Assembly: GCA_950295325.1 (NCBI GenBank)
Contig: OX485806.1
Coordinates: forward strand, 19,406,001 to 19,470,000
Source: Polytrichum commune
Taxonomy: Eukaryota; Streptophyta; Polytrichopsida; Polytrichales; Polytrichaceae
DNA: 64,000 bases
Reading direction: 5' to 3'
Shown: positions 58,261-64,000 of the stretch, in pieces
Layout of the letters: the number at the start of each line of letters is the position of its first letter
Numbering within the stretch: position 1 is the stretch's first letter
Notes under the pieces: model-generated
What the model saw: the letters and a program-made list of their open reading frames with translations, nothing else
Told to the model about the DNA's origin: nothing
Database searches by the model: none
Program-made: the position numbers and the translations under genes

Positions 58261-58568
58261 ATTCTTTACCAAGTAAAGTTGTTAGTTCTCTAGAATGTCC
58301 AAACAAGCACGTCGACTTATTTTGGCAAAAAATGACATATACACTAAATAGTTATAGCATGGCGTAATTCCAAATAGTAAGTGACACTCAGTAGGATTGG
58401 AGACTTTTTTGGGAGAGAGGGAGTCATCGCATAGCAGCGTACCTCTCATCCACCCAACGTAAAGCTCTAGGATAGAATGCAACCCCGAGGTCAATATTTC
58501 TAGTCGATGAGACATCGGAATGAATTACCTTCAACGACCTCGAGTTCGTCTGATCGAAGTCACTTCAG

Positions 58569-58808
58569 ATGAATTGGCAACAAAGCTATGGGGATGGAGG
58601 TCAAGATTTATGTTCGATGGATGAGAGGTATGCTTGTGATAGAGAACGCCCTCCGACCAAGGCATTCCATGAACAATTGCAAGCCTCAAAGTGGGAGCCC
58701 GAGGACAAGGCCATTATTCACGGACTGCCTTGGTCCAAGGATGTTACCGAACGTAAAAATCAAAAATCATATTTTAACCATTGGATACGTATCAAAATCA
58801 ACGGGTGA
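58569..58808 (+). other. Short conserved open frame, copy in unit 3
   Basis: 79-codon frame with RERPPTKAFHEQL and GLPWSKDVTERKNQKSYF, matching 14118-14315. It is open further upstream than in unit 1. Not recognised. Confidence 0.35.
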
Positions 58809-58919
58809 TATGCCGTTAAATTTGAAGTCCCAGCGTGATACACGGCAAGAAACTACAGCTTGTAAGGCGCCCGCTTATAGCCAAGGAAGTCTGAGGCAGG
58901 GCTTTTATGCATACTATAA

Positions 58920-59384
58920 GAGCCACTTCACACACGAGACTGAGTGCCCGTGACCAGTACACTTTAAGCACTCTCATTGGTGGAAAAGGTGGAGCCGGTC
59001 CAAGTTCGCTTCACACTACGCTTCAGGTACCAACATGGTAAGTGGATGCAAGACGGATGTGAAGTGTACATGGATTCCTACATGGCATCGAATGGATCAT
59101 GTTTCATGATCACTGGACGTTTTTCAAAAACCATCTTTTGGAGGTAGGCCTGTCACAAAACCGGGAGACCATGGCACTCCGAACACTCACAACTGTTGAT
59201 TTATTCTATTTGATCATCTATTTGGTGGAGGGCCCGGTCACGTATGATTTCACACTACACTTGAGGGTCTGTGACCACACTACAATCCATGATTTTGGAG
59301 GTGTCTTGGGACGGCCTTTGGACGGTTTCTTTTGAGCTCTCACGGTCTCACAGTCACGGCTCTTGCTCGTGTGTGAAGTGACCG
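58920..59384. mobile_element. Tourist-like MITE E1, copy in unit 3
   Basis: Ends GAGCCACTTCACACACGAG and (complement) CGGTCACTTCACACACGAG; TAA at 58917-58919 and 59385-59387. Same insertion as 14427-14926, so it predates the duplication. Confidence 0.8.
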
Positions 59385-59616
59385 TAAGACACATGTCTTT
59401 CTGGTGTCCAATTAACAAGAGTAACCGAATTAGGCTCTGTCATATCCGGATGTTGCCTATAATGGATATAAGTTGACAGTTATCACTTTTGTGTGATCAT
59501 TTTATCCAGGATTAAGCATCTCTACCTGGTAGAGTAATGTGCCATGCAGGCCAGTTCAACACTCATTATTACTATGGTATTTTTTAGAAGATCCAAAGAT
59601 TCACGAAATGTTCTCT

Positions 59617-61931
59617 TGTCGAGGTCACCTTCAAACCCTCAGCAAACTTAGACGGTGTAACCCGCTGCTGACCGGTTTACATGGAAGTTACTCCCACCCA
59701 AATTAGATTCTCTTAGTTTCCAAAACTTGTGAAGGTGTCCGTTAACTCTTTGTTGACTAATTCTTGTAATCTTTAATTTACTACTCTTGAATCCTCTTGG
59801 AATCGTTAACCTGAGGTTACAAGTTTATGTTCCCCGAAATCTAATATTAAAGTGCTCTCTGAGAAACTACTTTCCCTAGTTCTTAATCATCTATTCGTTC
59901 TTGCATCTTTCATGGTTTGAAAGATCTCGCAAGATAATCTTATTTCTTCAAAGTTCGGAATGTTGCATTTTAAGATCCCTTTTATAAATCTCCAAGGAGA
60001 AAGTGCCTTAGGTTTTCAAGGTTATGTTCCCCGAAATCCTAATGTCGAGGTTAAGTGTTTCAAAGGAAACTCTAAATGTTGTATACAATATCTTTCATGG
60101 TTTGAATGCTTCTAATCTTCATTACTTTCTAAGAATATTCCAAGAATGTCTTCATAAAGAGTTTCTAGTTCAAAACATATTCTTTAACATTATGAAAATC
60201 TTGAGAATCTTCTTGCCTTTTTAACCTTGATTATATTGTTTTGATGGTATCCTTGGTCCTTCAACGTTCCAAATTCACTTGAGAATATTTGAGGAATTAG
60301 AATCCTTGTTGATTCTAATGTATATGGTAAACCGATTTCCACTCAAAGATGTTTGATTACTATCACCCTCATTTATGAGGTATTAAACTCATGGCCTAAA
60401 TTTCCCCAAGTGTTCCCCTTAGATGCTTTGAAATCTCCTTAGGCTAATTCCCTTTGAGTTGGATTTGACATCGTGTAATAATTTAGTATCTAGTCATACC
60501 CGGTATGACGTGATGGTAAGCCGGTAAGCCCGCAACTTACCTTCCTCTAATATGAGTGACTTGTGCTTTTACTGTAATGATTTATCTTACTTGGCCGGCT
60601 TGAGGTCGGGGATTAACTCGAGTGTACCGCCGAATGAGATTTCCTCCTCTCTGTAATTATTTCCCTTCGGGTCCTTCGGCTCAAAATTCTCCTTCGTCAA
60701 AGAACTTAGTTACCGGAGCAAACTTAATCCGAAGCTTTTGACTAATTTGCCTTAGTATCATAACATGTGTTAATATCCTCCGAGTTAGGATTTGGGAACC
60801 TCGGCTAAATATTTTAACACTTTAGAATGCCCTCCGAGTTAGGGTATGTATTTGCCTCGGCTAGCTATCTTCGTGCATGATTATCTCCAATGCCCTCCGA
60901 GTTAGGGCTCAAGTATGCCTCAGCTACTCGCATTAATTTATAATGCCCTCCGAGTTAGGGCTCGAGTATACCTCGGCTAATCGCAATGGTAACTCTAATG
61001 CCCTCCGAGTTAGGGCACGAATACCTCGGCTAAATGTACTAGATTGAGAGAGAGTGCTAGAGGCTCCGACACTCATGTAGAGTTTGCGTGTTCAAATGAA
61101 GTGTATTAGGTGCCTTAACTTTGGCCTCTTATATAGTGTTCAACATCAGTCTTTAATTAGATGGGGCGGTTAGGCCTAACTTCCCCTAATGCCACATGTT
61201 CATTTTCGGCTATTTTAAGCCCTGCGTCCGGTCACAGTCTAATTTTAGTCTGTCCGGATTTATTTACAGTAGTTATGATATTCAAATGTAAAATGTACTT
61301 ATGAGGTTCATTCGTTGGATTTCTTGGCCTAACCTAGATGTGCTTCGTGGTTCGGTTATCATCCATGGGCCTCCTTCATCCGGAATGTAACTATTCATTT
61401 AAAGGGAATAGTTTATGTTCATCTAAAAAGGACTTTCATCCCTTTTAGGTATGTCCTTCATCTACCCTTGCTTAGGTGTTCACTAGACAACTAACTATCC
61501 TATCCTACTTAGTTGCTCGTCCGTTCCCGGTCTTGATGACGGCGTTCCCGGTGTCGTTCACTTCTCCTAGCTCTCAGTGAGTTCCCGGTGCGCTCCCCTT
61601 GTTCCCGAGCCCTCTCGGTGTGTTCCCGTGCGCTCCCCTCGTTCCCGAGCCCTCTCGGTGTGTTCCCATGCTCCCTACATAACCGGCTGAGCCGGTCCTC
61701 GGCCCTGGGCTGCCATCTGTCCCCCTTTCCTCGCTCGAGGCTGTCCATGGTACCCACTGCTTCGCTGCCATTCTCCTTCTCCTCCGATACCCGGCTGCTC
61801 CTTCGCCGCTGACGCCTTGCTGCTCTGATGGCCGCCTGCTCCTCGGTGCTCGTCCCTCGCGGCCCTCAACCTTTGCTCTTCTCGGTGCTCGTCTCTCCTA
61901 CCTGGCTGCTGGGAGGCTGGGATGGTGTACA
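59617..61931 (+). mobile_element. Solo LTR, family T (copy T4)
   Basis: TGTCGAGG start, GTGTACA end, near-identical 5-bp duplication (59612-59616 and 61932-61936). The uninterrupted site is in unit 2 near 39118 (ATGTTCTCACAAC). It closely resembles T2 but lacks the nested Stowaway-type element, giving that element's empty site. It contains the CCCTCCGAGTTAGGGC minisatellite (about 60770-61030). Confidence 0.82.
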
Positions 61932-61936
61932 TCTCA

Positions 61937-62736
61937 GAATTAGGCTAAGTTTTGAAATTTGAAGAAAATTTGGAACTAGTGAAACTTAGATGTAGAAATC
62001 GAGTCATTATTCGTCGGCACTGTCTCGAGTGAACTGACAATGAACTAATTTCTAATAGGTATAAATGGCCTCTTCTGATCATGGCCTCTTTTAAACCACC
62101 TTCATGTTGAGGTGGACGCACATGAACATACAGTGAAACAAATCACATACGTTGAGGCAATATCAACTGAGAAAACATGAGTGGGGTTGTAACCACATTT
62201 TTGTGCACCCTATTTCTATTGTATAAGTATGCGAGGTGTAAATCTCACCAAAAGAAGATGGGACAAGTATGAATACACAAGGGTATGTGTGATCTTTGCA
62301 CACATGAATGTGATGTTGGTTTTGTTGCAAAATTCTTTGTGCACAAGGTTGTTAAACTCAAGGCCACACATGCATGATATTTTCAATCCCAATAAAGAGT
62401 GCACCCCCCCCCCTTCTTTCTCCCAAAAAGAATTACGATCACTTAAACATTCAAGACACACCAACCGATTCACACACATGATGGATCAAGCAAATCACAC
62501 TTCATACTAAGGGGACACAAAAAAGGAGTCTGATTTTAGTCGGCTCCTCCAAGGACCTCTTGTGAATCGCTCTCGGAAAGAAGCACGCCCAAACATCCTC
62601 CGAACCCAACCAACAACAACTTCACACTACAAGCCGATGCCCATCTCTATGAAGCTATGCAAGATCCCTACAAAATGAAAATAGTCAGTGGAGAGCCTCG
62701 ATTGCCAACATGTTGTAGGTGCAGTCGATTCGGTGA
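61937..62736. other. Non-coding flank of Gly-rich gene copy 3
   Basis: Unit sequence matching 15745-16540, with the C tract near 62407. No gene seen. Confidence 0.5.
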
Positions 62737-63105
62737 CTAAGGGAATGGGAACCCGGGGAAAGGGAACCCAGGGAAGGAACCATTGATTGCGGGCAAGGTG
62801 ATGTTTAAGCCTGGGAAGGTACTGCTGATTGGTCCCGCTCCTCCAAAAGGTCCCACTCCTCCCAAGGGTCCTGCTCCCCCGAAACCGCCGCCTCCAAAAG
62901 GTCCGAGTCCTCCAAAACCGCCTCCAAAACCGCCGCCGCCAAAGGGTCCGAGTCCGTTGAGACCGCCGCCGCCGAAAGGTCCTCCGGGGCCCATTGGGAA
63001 GGGGCCGAACCTATTACCTTCAACGATTGATACGAGATTGACAATGACCAACATCATAACTATGAACCAAGACATCTTAAGCAAGACGCGTGCGCCGTTT
63101 GCCAT
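62737..63105 (-). CDS. Secreted Gly-rich protein (copy 3, intact)
   Basis: 122 codons. Signal peptide identical to copy 1 (ANGARVLLKMSWFIVMMLVI), one GPFGGGG-LNGL unit fewer, and a duplicated FPGFP tail ending. TATA box at the complement of 63225-63234. The signal peptide is kept while the repeats vary in number. Confidence 0.7.
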   Translation of the reverse strand: MANGARVLLKMSWFIVMMLVIVNLVSIVEGNRFGPFPMGPGGPFGGGGLNGLGPFGGGGFGGGFGGLGPFGGGGFGGAGPLGGVGPFGGAGPISSTFPGLNITLPAINGSFPGFPFPGFPFP

Positions 63106-63822
63106 GATGAAGATACGTTGATGCTCCAAAGTATTGTCAAACTTTTGATTTAGACAAGAATCGGATTTGGACAAACTTGTGATTCAAACAAACAATGAAA
63201 TAGATGGGAATTGGATGTGTGTAGCCTATTTATACATATGTATTTAGCTTTTAGTTCCATAAAAGTAAATAAAAGCTTTTGCTTTAACCAAAGTAAAGGG
63301 CAACAAAAAGTGTCATTGTTCTTTTCTGTTTTCATTTCTTATTAACTTTTTCTTTATTATATTACATATGTGGAGATGAAAGTTTTAGGCCAACAAAGTA
63401 GTACTTTCATTGGATTTCTAATTCTAATTCTAATTCTAATGGTGTACAGTTAGGGGGTGGACTCTTCATAACCACTTACAGACTAACATGAGTGTAGAAA
63501 AGGGTATCATTTGGGCAGGGATTCGTGGCACTCAAGTAAAGTCATCCGGTAACAAAAATCAGATGAGTCCATCAAGAAGCTCGGATGGAGCTTACTTTAG
63601 TGAAACGCCTCCGAGTTGACATGTAAAACCTATTTTCTCCCTCATAGCTATTGTGAACTACTAGCTATTTTGTAAATATGAATTAGTTGGCAAGGGGCAA
63701 CGATGTGGCATTGGATGCTCTAAGCCTATTTTCTAACCTCCCATGAGTTGTTTCCAAGGCCTTGATATGGCTTTGAATTCCACATGGTTATTTTGATAAA
63801 TATCGCAAGATATCAACGTGTG

Positions 63823-64000
63823 TGTCGAGGTCACCTTCAACCCTCAGCCTTAGACGATGTAACACGCTGCTGAACCAGTTTACATGGAAGTTACTCCCAC
63901 CAAAATTAGATCATTTTAGCTTTTCATACTTGTGAAGGTATTTGTACTCTCTATGTTACCTTAATTTTGTAACATGTAACCTTAATGCTCTTTTGAATTC
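63823..64000 (+). mobile_element. LTR, family T (T5, left end only; cut by window)
   Basis: TGTCGAGGTCACC follows ATATCAACGTGTG, the same target as T1 in unit 1 (17633). T1 and T5 are therefore likely one insertion copied with the unit. Confidence 0.75.

Larger units (their letters stand above)
56978..64000 (+). repeat. Tandem unit 3 of the large repeat (cut by the window)
   Basis: Starts like units 1 and 2 and is more diverged. It has the short-ORF block with a Tourist-like element, a solo LTR at 59617, an intact Gly-rich gene and another LTR start at 63823. Confidence 0.78.

Overview
The window looks like nuclear DNA of a land plant. A degenerate TTTAGGG (plant telomere type) tract, GT-AG introns, a Ty1-copia element, a PIF/Harbinger transposon and Stowaway-, Tourist- and hAT-type non-autonomous elements all fit. 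A bryophyte, lycophyte or fern is my guess only. I see no rRNA or tRNA gene.

Left part, 1 to about 12.4 kb. This is a GC-rich gene cassette peppered with one family of 22-bp palindromes: TTTACGAACG, two variable bases, CGTTCGTAAA. I count about 30 copies between 164 and 11.4 kb, and noticed none later. They sit in a 177-bp tandem array, in a long upstream region, in every intron of the main gene and inside its coding exons. The main gene (5287-9772, four exons, all introns phase 0, about 1377 aa) resembles a fusion of a ParB/sulfiredoxin-fold domain and a degenerate beta-class (DNA N6/N4-methyltransferase-like) domain, followed by a coiled coil and a Pro-rich tail. It is followed by an FCP1/NIF-type HAD domain gene and a Pro/Ser-rich coding region. 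The first ~250 bases of the window are paralogous to the 3' flank of this gene, so another copy probably ends just left of the window.

Right part, about 12.49 to 64 kb. This is a head-to-tail tandem repeat of a 21-23 kb unit: unit 1 at 12.49-33.6 kb, unit 2 at 33.6-57.0 kb, unit 3 running off the right edge. Each full unit carries two inverted arms that hold convergent copies of a small Ser/Gly/Lys-rich protein gene with TATA promoters and a repeat-built leader, plus a Gly-rich secreted-protein gene. The units differ by later insertions: solo LTRs of one 2.0-2.7 kb family, a copia element with perfect target duplication, a PIF/Harbinger transposon with both of its genes, Tourist-like elements, a 1-kb hAT-type element and a Stowaway/mariner-type element. 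For several insertions the uninterrupted site is visible in a sister unit, which fixes the ends to the base.

The most unusual material is the palindrome-saturated ParB/methyltransferase-like cassette. The right part is mostly repeats, with two small protein families that may still be expressed.
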